This document shows, in pieces, positions 1 through 9,088 of a stretch of 64,000 bases of DNA. A model generated the notes under the pieces. It worked only from the letters and a program-made list of their open reading frames with translations, did not search any database and had not been told where the DNA came from. Source of the stretch: Bernardetia sp963719525 (GTDB taxonomy: Bacteria > Bacteroidota > Bacteroidia > Cytophagales > Bernardetiaceae); the NCBI GenBank assembly GCA_963719525.1, contig CAVRCG010000004.1, forward strand, positions 1,922,001 to 1,986,000. Direction: 5' to 3'. Both the position numbers and the translations under genes were made by a program. Each line of letters opens with the position of its first letter. Within the stretch, counting starts at the first letter, position 1.

Positions 1-21
1 CAGACAGTTAGAAACTGTCTG
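1..21. terminator. Hairpin just after the stop of the Res-like gene
   Basis: A perfect 9-bp inverted repeat (CAGACAGTT, 3-base loop, AACTGTCTG) lies directly beyond the minus-strand stop codon at 22-24. It would form a stem-loop at the mRNA 3' end. Any T-tract would lie outside the window, so termination is inferred. A near copy follows the RluA-type gene at 40909-40929. Confidence 0.5.
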
Positions 22-3000
22 CTACTTAAAAAATTCGTTTATTTTTTGATTCAATTTAGAAAGATTAAAATTTTTGTCTTTGCTGTCTTCCAGATAAATA
101 AAATCAAATTTTTGATACCCAAATTTTTCTTTATTAAGCTCTAAAAATTCAGTTTCAATATAGTTTTTTTTCTTCAAAAATAGAGGTTCATTGGCAAATC
201 CTGCTCCTTTGGTTTCTAACAAGAGAGCTTTATAGATTTGGTTATCGTCTTTCTTATTCTCGTTTTTCTGTTCGTTTTCTGGTTCGTTTTTCCTCTGAAT
301 AATCAAAAAGTCAGTTGTATAACGCCCCACATTTTTCCAGTACGTATTCGTTTTTCCAGATTTAGCAAAACAATCAATTACAAACTGTGTCAGTCCACGT
401 TCGCCATTGTAATAAATTTCCAAATTTTTGGTTTTAAAATCTTTTAGGTTCAATGTTTCTTGAAGTATTTCCAGTTCAAAATTAGAACTTCCACTTCCTC
501 CAAAATTATAAGGTAGATAATGAAACGTTTTGTTTCTTTGCTTTATGGTATCAGAAAAGCTATTTTTAGTTAGGTAATCGTCATAATCCATTGGAAAATC
601 TATTCCTTGTTCTTTTAATGTTTGTTCTGCAAGTTCGAATTTTTTCTTCAATTCTTCTTCATCAATTTCCGTACTTCTTCCATTCTCATCTAGCTCAAGT
701 ATTTTTTTGGTTTCTTCTTCATTTGGAAACAACTTACTATTTTTCTCTATCGCTGTAAGTTTGTCAGCTACAAGTAATTCTGCTTTTTGAGGAATAATTT
801 CACTACTTGTTTTGAGATTTCTTTTTATACTAAAGGCAAGTCTGATTTGAGATTGAATTTGATAGTTATTGTAAGAAGAATTGAAAAATAAGGAATTAGA
901 ACTGTCAGCAGAATACGTAATTCTATCAAAAATAGCTTTCAACTGTTTTTTGTACTTTTCCAATTCGTTTGTAGAAATCAATGAAAAACTCTGTTTGCTA
1001 ATCTCAAAAATCCAATGATTAAAACGAGCAATTTCGTTTCCTGTATTTTCTATAAAATAGATTTCTCCTGTATCTAAGTTTTCAATCTGACTTTCTCTTA
1101 TCAATACCGTTTCTTTGTAGTTATCCAAATTTTGCAACAAAATATCTAGTTTCTGTTTCGTTTGAGGCGTTTCTTCTTCTTCAATAGCTTGATAACGAAT
1201 TTTCATTTGATAAAAATCAATAGCAGGAATATTCAAAAATTCTGTTCTACTATGTCTTTCTATTTTTTCTGTTTCTTCATTTTGTTTTAGTTTATTGAGT
1301 TCTTCAATCGTTGTATTTTGCTCATTTTGAAGTTGTTTGTTAAGAATGTCAGCGTTATAAGAATTGAGCCAAATCAAAGCTGTTTCGAAACTGTTTTTGT
1401 CCATATCTTTATCTACTTGGCGAAGACAACGACAAGCCGTTTGGAGAATCATATTTTTCGGACTATCTCCCTTTTGAGAAAGAATAACACTCGTCAGGCT
1501 AGGACAATCCCAACCTTCTTTTCCTACCTGAACAAGCAAAATATATCTTTTCTTAGAACTTGGCAAATTCAGAGAACGAAACTCTAACTCGCTTCCCTCT
1601 GGCTGTGGAAACGATTTGTTTCCTTTATGAAAACGCAAAATTTCGTCTTCTTTTAGTTTTAATTGAGTTTGCAGAAATGGATAAATTTCTGTTTCTAATG
1701 ATTCAATGTTACTACAATAAATGGCTATTTTAGGAATTGCATTATTTTGATACAATTTATCTTTGTACAAAGCATCAAAATCTTCAATTCCATTTTTTAT
1801 AATATCAAGTCGTTCTAGTCCTTCACTAGTTTTGATAGTAGGCGTTTTCAAAAACTTTTTGATAGCCGTAACGAGAGGGTAATAATAAACGGTATTGGTA
1901 ATCTGTGTAAATTTAAACGAAAAATCATACGTTTTGATAGTTTCTTGTTTGGAAAGATAAGGCGTTCCAGAAAATCCTAAAACGGTTGTAATATTTCCTT
2001 TTTTGTTCCAATAATCAACAGCTTGGCGAAGTTTTATTGTGCTGGTGGCTGCGTGATGGACTTCATCTATCAGAATGGAAAGGTTAGGGATTTGTCCGAA
2101 GAGGCGTTTTAAGTCGTTGGTAGTTTCTTTTTCCTTATTATTGTCCTCACTATTTTCGTTACTATTTTCTTTTGGTTTATCTTCTTTTCTATCAAAGACA
2201 AGTTGCGTTTGACTATCAAAATCAAAACTCTCTAAAATAATTTTTTCAGCATTGACAACAAACACTTGTCCGAATGGATTGGGCAAACAAGCATTTACTT
2301 TTTGAGCATTTGGGTTTCTTGCTTTATTGCTTTTTTTGGAAGTTTTTTGTTCGTCTAAGACATCAAATTTTAGGATTCTTTTAAGATTACTGGCAGCAGG
2401 TTCTGGAATTACCCACGAAGGGTCAAAGTTTTCAATCGTTTTCAAACTCGGTGCAATAGACGACTTTAGACCAGAAGGAATCAATATCAAAAAATTATGA
2501 GCAAAATTTTTATTTTGAGGTTCGTTTTCTGCAAAATACAAATCCAAATACATAAAAGCAGCCATTAGATACGTTTTTCCTGCACCCATTGGAAGGCTCA
2601 TCAAGTAATCGGTATAACTTACGCCATAAAAAATATCCTTAATTATCTGCTCATAATCTAATTTTGAAGGCGTTTTGACAATCTGTTTTTCTAAGGCTGG
2701 AGCAACTGTAATAAAAGAGTTTCTATGTTTTATCTTCGTTTTCGAAAAACTATACAAAGCAAGTGCAGCCGTATTCTGTTCTAAAAATTCTCTCGCTTTT
2801 TGATTGATGTTTAATGTAGATAAATCAATTTTTTCTGTAAAATAACCTTCTGAAAAGAGCTGCCAAAGAGGTTTGTTTTGTCCTTTTATTTTCAAAAAAA
2901 GATACGTTTCGATGGCTTCTATTTGTGCATCTCTTAGTTTTCCTGTTTTTTTGATATAACCAACTAATTCTTTGACGGTGCAGTCGGAAGAATCAAACCA

Positions 3001-3036
3001 GTTATTTTTTTTGTGAGAAATAAAATGATGCAACAT
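22..3036 (-). CDS. DEAD/DEAH helicase with C-terminal nuclease, type III Res-like
   Basis: A 1004-residue superfamily 2 helicase resembling the Res subunit of type III restriction enzymes. Visible motifs are Walker A LPMGAGKT (about residue 150), Walker B ILIDEVHHA (about 323), motif III GFSGTP (about 350), a motif V-like GKEGWDCPS and motif VI TACRCLRQ (about 535). Near the C-terminus TTDFLII (about 910) and LLLETKG (about 937) fit a PD-(D/E)XK nuclease with spacing D-x(about 26)-ExK. The length is normal for Res. A Mod methylase usually sits upstream of res, but here the upstream neighbour is a divergent mscS gene, so no Mod is seen. It may be a solitary defence helicase-nuclease, or Mod may lie beyond position 1. 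The helicase and nuclease assignments are firm; the restriction role is inferred. Confidence 0.85.
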   Translation of the reverse strand: MLHHFISHKKNNWFDSSDCTVKELVGYIKKTGKLRDAQIEAIETYLFLKIKGQNKPLWQLFSEGYFTEKIDLSTLNINQKAREFLEQNTAALALYSFSKTKIKHRNSFITVAPALEKQIVKTPSKLDYEQIIKDIFYGVSYTDYLMSLPMGAGKTYLMAAFMYLDLYFAENEPQNKNFAHNFLILIPSGLKSSIAPSLKTIENFDPSWVIPEPAASNLKRILKFDVLDEQKTSKKSNKARNPNAQKVNACLPNPFGQVFVVNAEKIILESFDFDSQTQLVFDRKEDKPKENSNENSEDNNKEKETTNDLKRLFGQIPNLSILIDEVHHAATSTIKLRQAVDYWNKKGNITTVLGFSGTPYLSKQETIKTYDFSFKFTQITNTVYYYPLVTAIKKFLKTPTIKTSEGLERLDIIKNGIEDFDALYKDKLYQNNAIPKIAIYCSNIESLETEIYPFLQTQLKLKEDEILRFHKGNKSFPQPEGSELEFRSLNLPSSKKRYILLVQVGKEGWDCPSLTSVILSQKGDSPKNMILQTACRCLRQVDKDMDKNSFETALIWLNSYNADILNKQLQNEQNTTIEELNKLKQNEETEKIERHSRTEFLNIPAIDFYQMKIRYQAIEEEETPQTKQKLDILLQNLDNYKETVLIRESQIENLDTGEIYFIENTGNEIARFNHWIFEISKQSFSLISTNELEKYKKQLKAIFDRITYSADSSNSLFFNSSYNNYQIQSQIRLAFSIKRNLKTSSEIIPQKAELLVADKLTAIEKNSKLFPNEEETKKILELDENGRSTEIDEEELKKKFELAEQTLKEQGIDFPMDYDDYLTKNSFSDTIKQRNKTFHYLPYNFGGSGSSNFELEILQETLNLKDFKTKNLEIYYNGERGLTQFVIDCFAKSGKTNTYWKNVGRYTTDFLIIQRKNEPENEQKNENKKDDNQIYKALLLETKGAGFANEPLFLKKKNYIETEFLELNKEKFGYQKFDFIYLEDSKDKNFNLSKLNQKINEFFK

Positions 3037-3293
3037 AAATTTTAATCTATTCCATTTAGTTTTTGAATTATCAAAATGCTAAATTACGGTTTTTTGTGTC
3101 TAATAAAAATAGTTTTTGATAAGAATATTGTTTTTTACAGACTTTTATAGTAGCAAAATAAAATAGTAAAACTCAACTTGCATCAATGAATTATGATTTT
3201 ATAATTCTATCAAACAATTTCCACAAAAAAAGCCTTTATAACTTGTGAAAAACACTTAATTATTCCTCCATTTCTCAAACTATCATTTTATAT

Positions 3294-4382
3294 ATGCTCT
3301 TACAGTTTTTAGTACAAGTTGCTCCTGACCCCCAAATTAATCCTTCTGATAGTAGTAGTGTCGCCAAAAATGTAGGCGAACAAATGGATTTGTTCCATAA
3401 AGGATATGAAACGTTGATAGACAAATTAGTTACGTGGTTTAAGTTATTAATGGCTGCACTGCCTAATTTTGTACTCGCTATTATTGTTCTGGTAGCTTTT
3501 TATTTTATAGCAAAAGGAATAAAATCGGTAATTCATAAAGTACTTTCAAGGTGGGTAGATAACAAAAATCTAATTGAACTTGCAGGACAAGTCGCTTTTG
3601 CAATTATTTTGCTAGTAGGAGTCTTTTTCGCTTTAGGAGTTCTGAATTTGGATAAAACGGTTACTTCGCTTCTTGCTGGTGCTGGTGTAATTGGTCTTGC
3701 GCTTAGTTTTGCTTTTCAAGATTTGGCTACCAATTTTGTTTCTGGTGTTTTTATTACGATACAAAAACCGTTGCGTGTTGGAGATTTGGTAGAAACGAAT
3801 GATTATAAAGGCTATGTCAAAAAAATTGGTTTGCGAGCGATTGATATTGAAGATTTTGATGGTCGTTATATCATTATTCCTTCAAAAGAAATTTTTCAAA
3901 ATGCACTTGTCAATTATAATCTAACAAATTATAGAAGAATAAACTTAGAAGTTGGTGTTTCGTATGGCGACAATATGAAAGAAGTAAGAAAACTTTTGTA
4001 CGATACAGTAAAAGGTGTAAAAGAAGTAAGTACACGACATTCCGATGTCAGAATTGATTTTGATGGTTTTGGAGATAGTTCGATTAATTTTGTAGCTCGT
4101 TTTTTTATAGACCAAACGGATCAGAAATCGTATAAAGTAGCCGAAACAGAAGTAGCGACAGCTATAAAAGAAGCCTTTGATGACAATGATATTATGATTC
4201 CGTTCCCTATTCGTACTTTGGATTTTGGAATACGTGGAGGAGAAAAACTCAATGAAGTTTTTAGTCTTCCAGAAGGAAAAGAAGATGGAAAAGACAATGG
4301 AAAAGAAAGTAAAGAAGAATTAAGTAGAAATAAAACAAATAAAGATTCAAAACAAAATAATAATTCAGCAGATAAAAATTAA
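3294..4382 (+). CDS. Mechanosensitive ion channel, MscS family
   Basis: A 362-residue small-conductance mechanosensitive channel that would release solutes on hypo-osmotic shock. Three hydrophobic segments lie at about residues 50-75, 95-120 and 125-150. The third is the pore helix with the Gly/Ala-rich stretch AGAGVIGLALSFAFQDLATN, followed by the beta-domain signature QKPLRVGDLVE. The C-terminal 35 residues are a charged Lys/Glu/Asn tail not needed for the fold. The gene is divergent from the helicase gene across a 257-bp spacer and ends in a clear terminator. The fold is characteristic, so the family call is secure; which MscS paralogue it represents cannot be told. Confidence 0.93.
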   Translation: MLLQFLVQVAPDPQINPSDSSSVAKNVGEQMDLFHKGYETLIDKLVTWFKLLMAALPNFVLAIIVLVAFYFIAKGIKSVIHKVLSRWVDNKNLIELAGQVAFAIILLVGVFFALGVLNLDKTVTSLLAGAGVIGLALSFAFQDLATNFVSGVFITIQKPLRVGDLVETNDYKGYVKKIGLRAIDIEDFDGRYIIIPSKEIFQNALVNYNLTNYRRINLEVGVSYGDNMKEVRKLLYDTVKGVKEVSTRHSDVRIDFDGFGDSSINFVARFFIDQTDQKSYKVAETEVATAIKEAFDDNDIMIPFPIRTLDFGIRGGEKLNEVFSLPEGKEDGKDNGKESKEELSRNKTNKDSKQNNNSADKN

Positions 4383-4402
4383 TCTTTTGTAAAGTATAAT
4401 TG

Positions 4403-4442
4403 AATAAACCTTAAAACAAATCAGTTTTAGGGTTTATTTTTT
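4403..4442 (+). terminator. Terminator after mscS-like gene
   Basis: An imperfect inverted repeat (AAACCTTAAAAC / GTTTTAGGGTTT, 6-base loop) is followed by TTTTTT. It lies 20 bases after the channel stop codon and overlaps the start of the next promoter. Confidence 0.75.
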
Positions 4443-4470
4443 GTCTAAAGAGTATTAAAACGTAAATTTG
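4441..4470 (+). promoter_or_regulatory. Bacteroidota-type promoter for the thioredoxin-like gene
   Basis: TTG at 4441-4443 and TAAATTTG at 4463-4470 are separated by 19 bases, which fits the Bacteroidota -33/-7 consensus (TTG, TAnnTTTG). It lies about 80 bases before the likely ATG at 4550. Confidence 0.6.
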
Positions 4471-4549
4471 TAATTATCAGAAATGTAGAACGGACTTTAG
4501 TCTGTTTTGTATTCTAAGTTTAAAAGTGAACAAAAGAATAAATAAAAAA

Positions 4550-5038
4550 ATGAATAAATTATTAATACTATTATTTCTATCTATTTCCTTATTTTCTTGT
4601 AAAGAAAAAACGCCTTTTGATAAAGGGCAGCCAGCACCAACATTCGAAACAACAGATGTAGAAGGAATTTCTCAAACCATTGAAAAACATACAAAAAACG
4701 GAAAAGTAGTAATGCTTTATTTTTGGGCAGATTGGTGTCCGACCTGTAAACAAGAATTTCCAGAAACAGAAAGCTATTACCAAAAATTACAAAAAGAAGG
4801 GTTAGAAATTTTGGCAATCAATGTAAAACAACCAAAAGAAGCCTCTGAAAAATTCAAAGAACAGTTTGGAGCTACTTTCCCAATGCTCATCGATGAAGAA
4901 GGAAAAATTTCAGATTTGTACAAGGTAGAAGAATTGCCAACTAATTTTTTTATCGATAAAGAAGGCAAGATTATTCGTAAAATTGTAGGTTGGGTAAGTG
5001 AGCAGCAAGCAGAAGTGATTTTGAAACAACAGAAGTAA
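4550..5038 (+). CDS. Thioredoxin-fold lipoprotein, TlpA/ResA-like
   Basis: A membrane-anchored thiol-disulfide oxidoreductase of the TlpA/ResA/AhpC-TSA type, about 162 residues from the chosen start. The N-terminus MNKLLILLFLSISLFSC is a lipoprotein signal with the lipobox Cys. The active site is WADWCPTCKQEFPE, and the cis-Pro region is VEELPTNFFIDKEGKI. An in-frame GTG at 4526 would add eight Lys/Asn-rich residues; the ATG at 4550 gives a cleaner signal peptide. It probably reduces or rearranges disulfides outside the cytoplasmic membrane, for example in cytochrome maturation. The substrate is not evident from the context. Confidence 0.88.
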   Translation: MNKLLILLFLSISLFSCKEKTPFDKGQPAPTFETTDVEGISQTIEKHTKNGKVVMLYFWADWCPTCKQEFPETESYYQKLQKEGLEILAINVKQPKEASEKFKEQFGATFPMLIDEEGKISDLYKVEELPTNFFIDKEGKIIRKIVGWVSEQQAEVILKQQK

Positions 5039-5041
5039 TTG

Positions 5042-5160
5042 GTGGGGCGTGGGATTTGGGACGAGGGGCGTGGAATACTATATTATATTTAAAACTAACT
5101 TGTTTATTTTTTCTCATTTAATTCTCTCGTCCCACGCCCCAATCCTCTCAACCCAACAAA
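5042..5160. repeat. G-rich/C-rich inverted phrases before the permease start
   Basis: The leader holds GGGGCGTGGGATTTGGGACG near 5043-5063, a second GGGGCGTGG just after it, and the reverse-complementary CGTCCCACGCCCCAATCC near 5128-5146. These phrases are far more GC-rich than their surroundings. They could pair in the leader RNA, about 15 bases before the ATG at 5163. Confidence 0.5.
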
Positions 5161-5162
5161 AT

Positions 5163-6320
5163 ATGAATATTCTAAACTACGCTGTTCTTTCTCTACTTCG
5201 AAGCTGGCAAAAACAGGTTGCTTTGATTGTCATTTATGCTTTGGTGGTCGGTTTTTATGCTTCGGTAGTTTTTTTTACGAGCAGTTTGAAAACAGAAACT
5301 TCACAGACATTGCAAGATTTGCCTCCTTTGTGGGTTCAGCAGTTGCAGGGTGGACGGCTTGTTCCGATGCCTATTTCTTTGCAAGATTCTATTTCTAAAA
5401 TTAGAGGAGTAAAAAAAGTATTTCCTCGTTATTGGGGTTATTTTTTTGATGATGCAACAGGTGCAGTTTTGACGGTTATGGGAAGTGATTTTCCGAATGA
5501 AGAAATAGGTTTTTTGAATTTTAAGGAAGATTATAATCGGAAAGAGAACAGTAAAAACGGAATTTTGGTAGGAACAGGAATTTTGGAAACACGTAATTTG
5601 CAGTTAGGAGATTTTCTTTCTTTGAATGATACAAATGGCAAAAAAGTAAGTTATGAAATTGTAGGAAGTTTTGGTGCAAAGTCAGATTTACTAACTAAAG
5701 ATTTGATTATTCTGCCCATAAAAGAAGTAAACAAAATTATTGGTCTTGGTGATTCTATGTGTATTGATATTGCCGTCGAAATCTATAATCCAGAAGAAAT
5801 AGAGAATATTGGTAAAAAAATAGATGCTCGTTTTCCTTCTTTGCGTGTCGTTACTTTGGCTCAACTTTCTTCTACGTATCAAACGCTTTTTAGTTGGCGA
5901 GGAGGAATTTTTATTTATGGTTCATTGCTTTCGGTTTTGGCTTTTCTGCTTTTGATGTGGGAACGTGCATCAGGATTAAGCAGCAATGAGAAAAAAGAGT
6001 TAGGGATTTTGAAAGCTATTGGTTGGCAAATCAACGATGTTTTGTTTTTGAAACTTACCGAAGGAGCAATTTTATCGATTACGGCTACTTTGTTAGGAAT
6101 TGTTTTGGCTTATATTCACGTTTTTGTTTTTCATTCTCCTATTTTAAAACCTTTTTTAGTGGGTTGGTCGGTGCTTTATCCAGCTTATGATTTGCAACCT
6201 TTTGTTAGTTTGGGAGATATTTTGAGTATTTTTTCGCTTTCTGTTGTGCCTTATTTGGCTGCAACACTTTTTCCTGCTTGGCGTGGAGCGACTACGGAAG
6301 CTGCTGATGCGATGAGGTAG
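5163..6320 (+). CDS. ABC-type permease, FtsX/MacB family
   Basis: A 385-residue integral membrane protein of the FtsX/MacB permease family. It has an N-terminal transmembrane helix (about residues 15-38), a roughly 200-residue extracytoplasmic domain, and three C-terminal membrane segments including the FtsX signature SSNEKKELGILKAIGWQIND. It is expected to work with an ABC ATPase in lipoprotein handling, export or envelope remodelling, but no ATPase gene lies beside it. The longer reading frame from 5049 includes the repeat-rich leader, so the ATG at 5163 (MNILNYAVLSLLRSW) is preferred. It ends at a bidirectional terminator shared with the convergent lipoprotein gene. Confidence 0.85.
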   Translation: MNILNYAVLSLLRSWQKQVALIVIYALVVGFYASVVFFTSSLKTETSQTLQDLPPLWVQQLQGGRLVPMPISLQDSISKIRGVKKVFPRYWGYFFDDATGAVLTVMGSDFPNEEIGFLNFKEDYNRKENSKNGILVGTGILETRNLQLGDFLSLNDTNGKKVSYEIVGSFGAKSDLLTKDLIILPIKEVNKIIGLGDSMCIDIAVEIYNPEEIENIGKKIDARFPSLRVVTLAQLSSTYQTLFSWRGGIFIYGSLLSVLAFLLLMWERASGLSSNEKKELGILKAIGWQINDVLFLKLTEGAILSITATLLGIVLAYIHVFVFHSPILKPFLVGWSVLYPAYDLQPFVSLGDILSIFSLSVVPYLAATLFPAWRGATTEAADAMR

Positions 6321-6341
6321 AATGAAAATATCTTTCATAAA

Positions 6342-6377
6342 AAAAAGCAAACTCTAATGTTAGAATTTGCTTTTTTA
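6342..6377. terminator. Bidirectional terminator between permease and lipoprotein genes
   Basis: A near-perfect inverted repeat, AAAAAAGCAAACTCTAA / TTAGAATTTGCTTTTTT, with T-tracts on both strands sits between two convergent genes and can serve both. Confidence 0.85.
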
Positions 6378-6401
6378 TCACTCTGTTTTCCTAATCTAAA
6401 A

Positions 6402-6911
6402 CTAGATTTTCACATTAAACTTTCCTTCTGTAATTGTTTTAGTTTGTTGTCCATTGCTTCCTGTAAACTCAAATGTTCCCTTTACTCTTCCATCGGCTAC
6501 TTCTGTAACCTTTACTTGTCCACTTCCCAAAACAAAATTTGCTATAAAAATTTTATCTGCCGTAGTTCCTTCTGACCAAATAGCTGTACTTGCTGGAGAA
6601 GAAAAACTGTATGTCCCTACTCCATTGTAATCTGAAACGGCAATATTAATTTGGCGAACCGAAGAAGAAGAATTTGCCGTTCCTGCAAAAGTAAAAACAC
6701 CTCCTGAAATAGTTCCTTGTACGGCTAGAGTAGCATCAAATGCTTGTCCATCTACTTTTGCAGACATACTGCCACCTGCTGTTTCTGTTCCTTCATCTGG
6801 ATTTTTATCTTCATCTTTCTTGCAACCTACAAAGGCTATCGAACATATCAAAAGTAAAATGAATAATTTGCTAAAATTAAGAATAGTAATAGTTTTTTTA
6901 GTGCGTTTCAT
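6402..6911 (-). CDS. Small lipoprotein, DUF6252-like
   Basis: A 169-residue exported lipoprotein with a basic N-terminus (MKRTKKT), a hydrophobic segment, lipobox IAFVGCKKDEDK, an acidic Asp/Glu linker and a beta-rich Gly/Ser/Thr domain (SMSAKVDGQAFDA, VGTYSFSS, VKVTEVADGRVKGTFEF). The pattern resembles the Bacteroidota DUF6252 family of short secreted beta-sandwich lipoproteins of unknown function. No enzymatic motif is visible. It is transcribed toward the permease gene and divergent from nhaD across a 473-bp spacer. The family match is from memory of the motif style, not a search. Confidence 0.75.
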   Translation of the reverse strand: MKRTKKTITILNFSKLFILLLICSIAFVGCKKDEDKNPDEGTETAGGSMSAKVDGQAFDATLAVQGTISGGVFTFAGTANSSSSVRQINIAVSDYNGVGTYSFSSPASTAIWSEGTTADKIFIANFVLGSGQVKVTEVADGRVKGTFEFTGSNGQQTKTITEGKFNVKI

Positions 6912-7133
6912 AAATTTGGTGTTTTAAAGTTTTAAAAATAAGTTTTAAAAATCATTCTATCTCAATAAAAATAGAATTTATATCGCCAAATTTACAAATT
7001 GTATTGAGCAGAATCTATACGTAGTTTTGGGTATATTTTAGGTCTGACAATCCATTTGAATAAAAAATAAAATAAAATTTTTACGCTAAACAAACGAAAG
7101 AACCATTTTTTCTGTTCTTTTCTAATTTTTTTC

Positions 7134-7163
7134 TTGTTTCCTAACTTTAGAAACTTAACTTTG
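7134..7163 (+). promoter_or_regulatory. Bacteroidota-type promoter upstream of nhaD
   Basis: TTG at 7134-7136, a 19-base gap and TAACTTTG at 7156-7163 match the Bacteroidota consensus. Transcription from here would give nhaD a leader of about 210 bases. The rest of the 6912-7384 spacer is AT-rich with no gene seen. Confidence 0.6.
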
Positions 7164-7384
7164 TAGTGGCTTTATTTAGACCTGCTTGTTCTCTATCTAT
7201 TTTTCAACTCTACTGTTGATATATGACTAGTATCTAAATTATAAGTTAAGTTTTTTTTGAATTACTATTGATTTATAAAGTAAAAATAAAAGTATAGTAA
7301 GATAGTACATTATCTTTTCTCATACTTTTTATTTCTATTTATCTATATCCTTTTCTGGTTATTTTCTAATTACCTTTTATACCT

Positions 7385-8740
7385 ATGTCTTACGAGATTG
7401 TCGTTATTATAATTTTTGTGTTGGGCTACATGGCTATTGCCCTCGAACACAATATCAAAGTAGATAAAGCTGCGCCTGCGCTTTTGATTGCTGTTCTTTG
7501 CTGGACAGTTTATATCGTTGCAGAGGGAATATTACCTCACAATGAAGAAATGATTCATAAAATTGTTCATGGTCATGAACAAGGATTACTTACTCACTTA
7601 GCCGAAACCTCTCAAATTCTTTTCTTTTTGCTGTGTGCCATGACGATTGTCGAAGTAATTGATGCCCATCAAGGATTTGAAGTAATTACTAAACGAATAA
7701 CGACACAAAATAAAACCAAACTTATTTGGATTATCTGTTGGGTAACTTTCTTTTTGTCAGCAGCATTAGATAACCTTGCAACTACGATCGTAATGGTTTC
7801 GATGCTTCGAAAATTAGTAACAGACAAAAACGACCGTTTGATTTATGTAAGTATGGTAGTCATTGCTGCTAATGCTGGTGGTGCGTGGTCGCCGATTGGA
7901 GATGTTACGACTACCATGCTCTGGATTGGTGGACAGGTAACGACGGTAAATATTATTACAAAATTAATCCTTCCTAGTATTGTCTGTTTGTTAGTTCCTC
8001 TTACAATTATTTCTTTTATGCTTAAAGGAGATTTAAAACCAGACAAAAAAGGAACTTTAGATACAACGCACGGACATGGTGGGCATGCGCCAATAAATGT
8101 AAGTGAAAGAGATAGAAATTTAGTATTCGGAATCGGTCTTGCAGGTCTTTTGTTTGTTCCTGTCTTCAAAACAGTTACACATTTACCTCCTTTTATGGGA
8201 ATGTCTTTTAGTTTGGGAGTTGTATGGCTTACTACCGAGCTGCTTCATAATCGTAAAAAAGCAGAAGAAGGCGCACACGGAAAACTCTCTGTTGTTGCTA
8301 TCTTAGAACGTGTCGATGTTCCGAGTGTACTTTTTTTCTTTGGTATTTTGCTTGCCGTTGGTTGTCTTCAATCTATGGGAACACTAAATCACTTAGCTCT
8401 TTTTTTAGATGATACTTTCACAGGCGATTCTGGATTATATATTATCGGTCTTCTTTTGGGGGTTATGTCTGCGATTGTGGATAATGTGCCTTTAGTGGCT
8501 GCTTCAATGGGTATGTATGATTTGAGTGTTTATCCTCCTGACCATGTTTTCTGGGAATTTATCGCTTATTGTGCAGGAACGGGTGGAAGTACACTCATTA
8601 TTGGTTCGGCTGCTGGTGTGGCTGCTATGGGAATGGAAAACATCAATTTTATGTGGTATCTTAAAAAAATAGCGTGGCTTTCTTTGACAGGTTACTTCGC
8701 AGGTGCTGCTGTTTTTATATTGATGCAAGCATTTCATTAA
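7385..8740 (+). CDS. nhaD: Sodium:proton antiporter NhaD
   Basis: A 451-residue polytopic membrane protein of the NhaD/ion transporter superfamily. It exchanges Na+ (or Li+) for H+ and is common in marine and halotolerant bacteria. Recognisable segments are LFFLLCAMTIVEVIDAHQGF, the WVTFFLSAALDNLATTIVMV helix, the NAGGAWSPIGDVTTTMLW loop and, in the second half, the matching IVDNVPLVAASMGM and AGTGGSTLIIGSAAGVAAMG. These two Asp-Asn helices and their Gly-rich loops are the hallmark of the family and show its inverted-repeat architecture. A His-rich stretch (THGHGGHAPIN) lies in the central cytoplasmic loop. The gene stands alone between its own promoter and terminator, which suits a housekeeping salt-tolerance role. 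Confidence 0.93.
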   Translation: MSYEIVVIIIFVLGYMAIALEHNIKVDKAAPALLIAVLCWTVYIVAEGILPHNEEMIHKIVHGHEQGLLTHLAETSQILFFLLCAMTIVEVIDAHQGFEVITKRITTQNKTKLIWIICWVTFFLSAALDNLATTIVMVSMLRKLVTDKNDRLIYVSMVVIAANAGGAWSPIGDVTTTMLWIGGQVTTVNIITKLILPSIVCLLVPLTIISFMLKGDLKPDKKGTLDTTHGHGGHAPINVSERDRNLVFGIGLAGLLFVPVFKTVTHLPPFMGMSFSLGVVWLTTELLHNRKKAEEGAHGKLSVVAILERVDVPSVLFFFGILLAVGCLQSMGTLNHLALFLDDTFTGDSGLYIIGLLLGVMSAIVDNVPLVAASMGMYDLSVYPPDHVFWEFIAYCAGTGGSTLIIGSAAGVAAMGMENINFMWYLKKIAWLSLTGYFAGAAVFILMQAFH

Positions 8741-8774
8741 TTAGTAAAAAACAAAAATAGATTTAAGTTTATAA

Positions 8775-8813
8775 AAAATAACGCTATAAAGAAATTTAGA
8801 GTGTTATTTTTTT
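8775..8813 (+). terminator. Terminator after nhaD
   Basis: AAAATAACGCT and AGTGTTATTTTTTT form an imperfect stem followed by a T-tract about 35 bases beyond the nhaD stop. Confidence 0.65.
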
Positions 8814-8852
8814 GGTTAAAGTTATTTAGGAATAAGAATTACACTATGAGTA

Positions 8853-8971
8853 ACGTTTTCCGATTTCTACATATAAACTTATTTTCGGAAAATAATAGTT
8901 TGCTTTTTCCATAGAATAGGGTTTGCAAATCCTGTTTTATAGAAAAAAGACGATTGCACAGAATAAAATTT
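8853..8971 (-). repeat. 118-bp dispersed repeat, copy 1
   Basis: This stretch is highly similar, in reverse complement, to 31670-31788. The shared parts include the hairpin around ATAGGGTTTGCAAATCC, TAATAGTTTGCTTTTTCCAT and GACGATTGCACAGAATAAAAT. Its inner hairpin belongs to the GGGTTTGCAAACCC family. The apparent 68-codon frame across it (8839-9045) is not a gene. Confidence 0.8.
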
Positions 8972-9088
8972 CCCTGCTCTCGCTTGCAAGATCGCTCTCG
9001 CTCATTTCCAAACGAGTGAACAATATGTATTCGGTATCCTGCCATGTATTTGTATTATGAAAATTCTATCAAAAAGTACAATAATCTT

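Noticed and set aside
8839..9045. 68-codon frame on the minus strand
   Set aside because: It only crosses the 118-bp non-coding repeat; the other copy has no matching intact frame.
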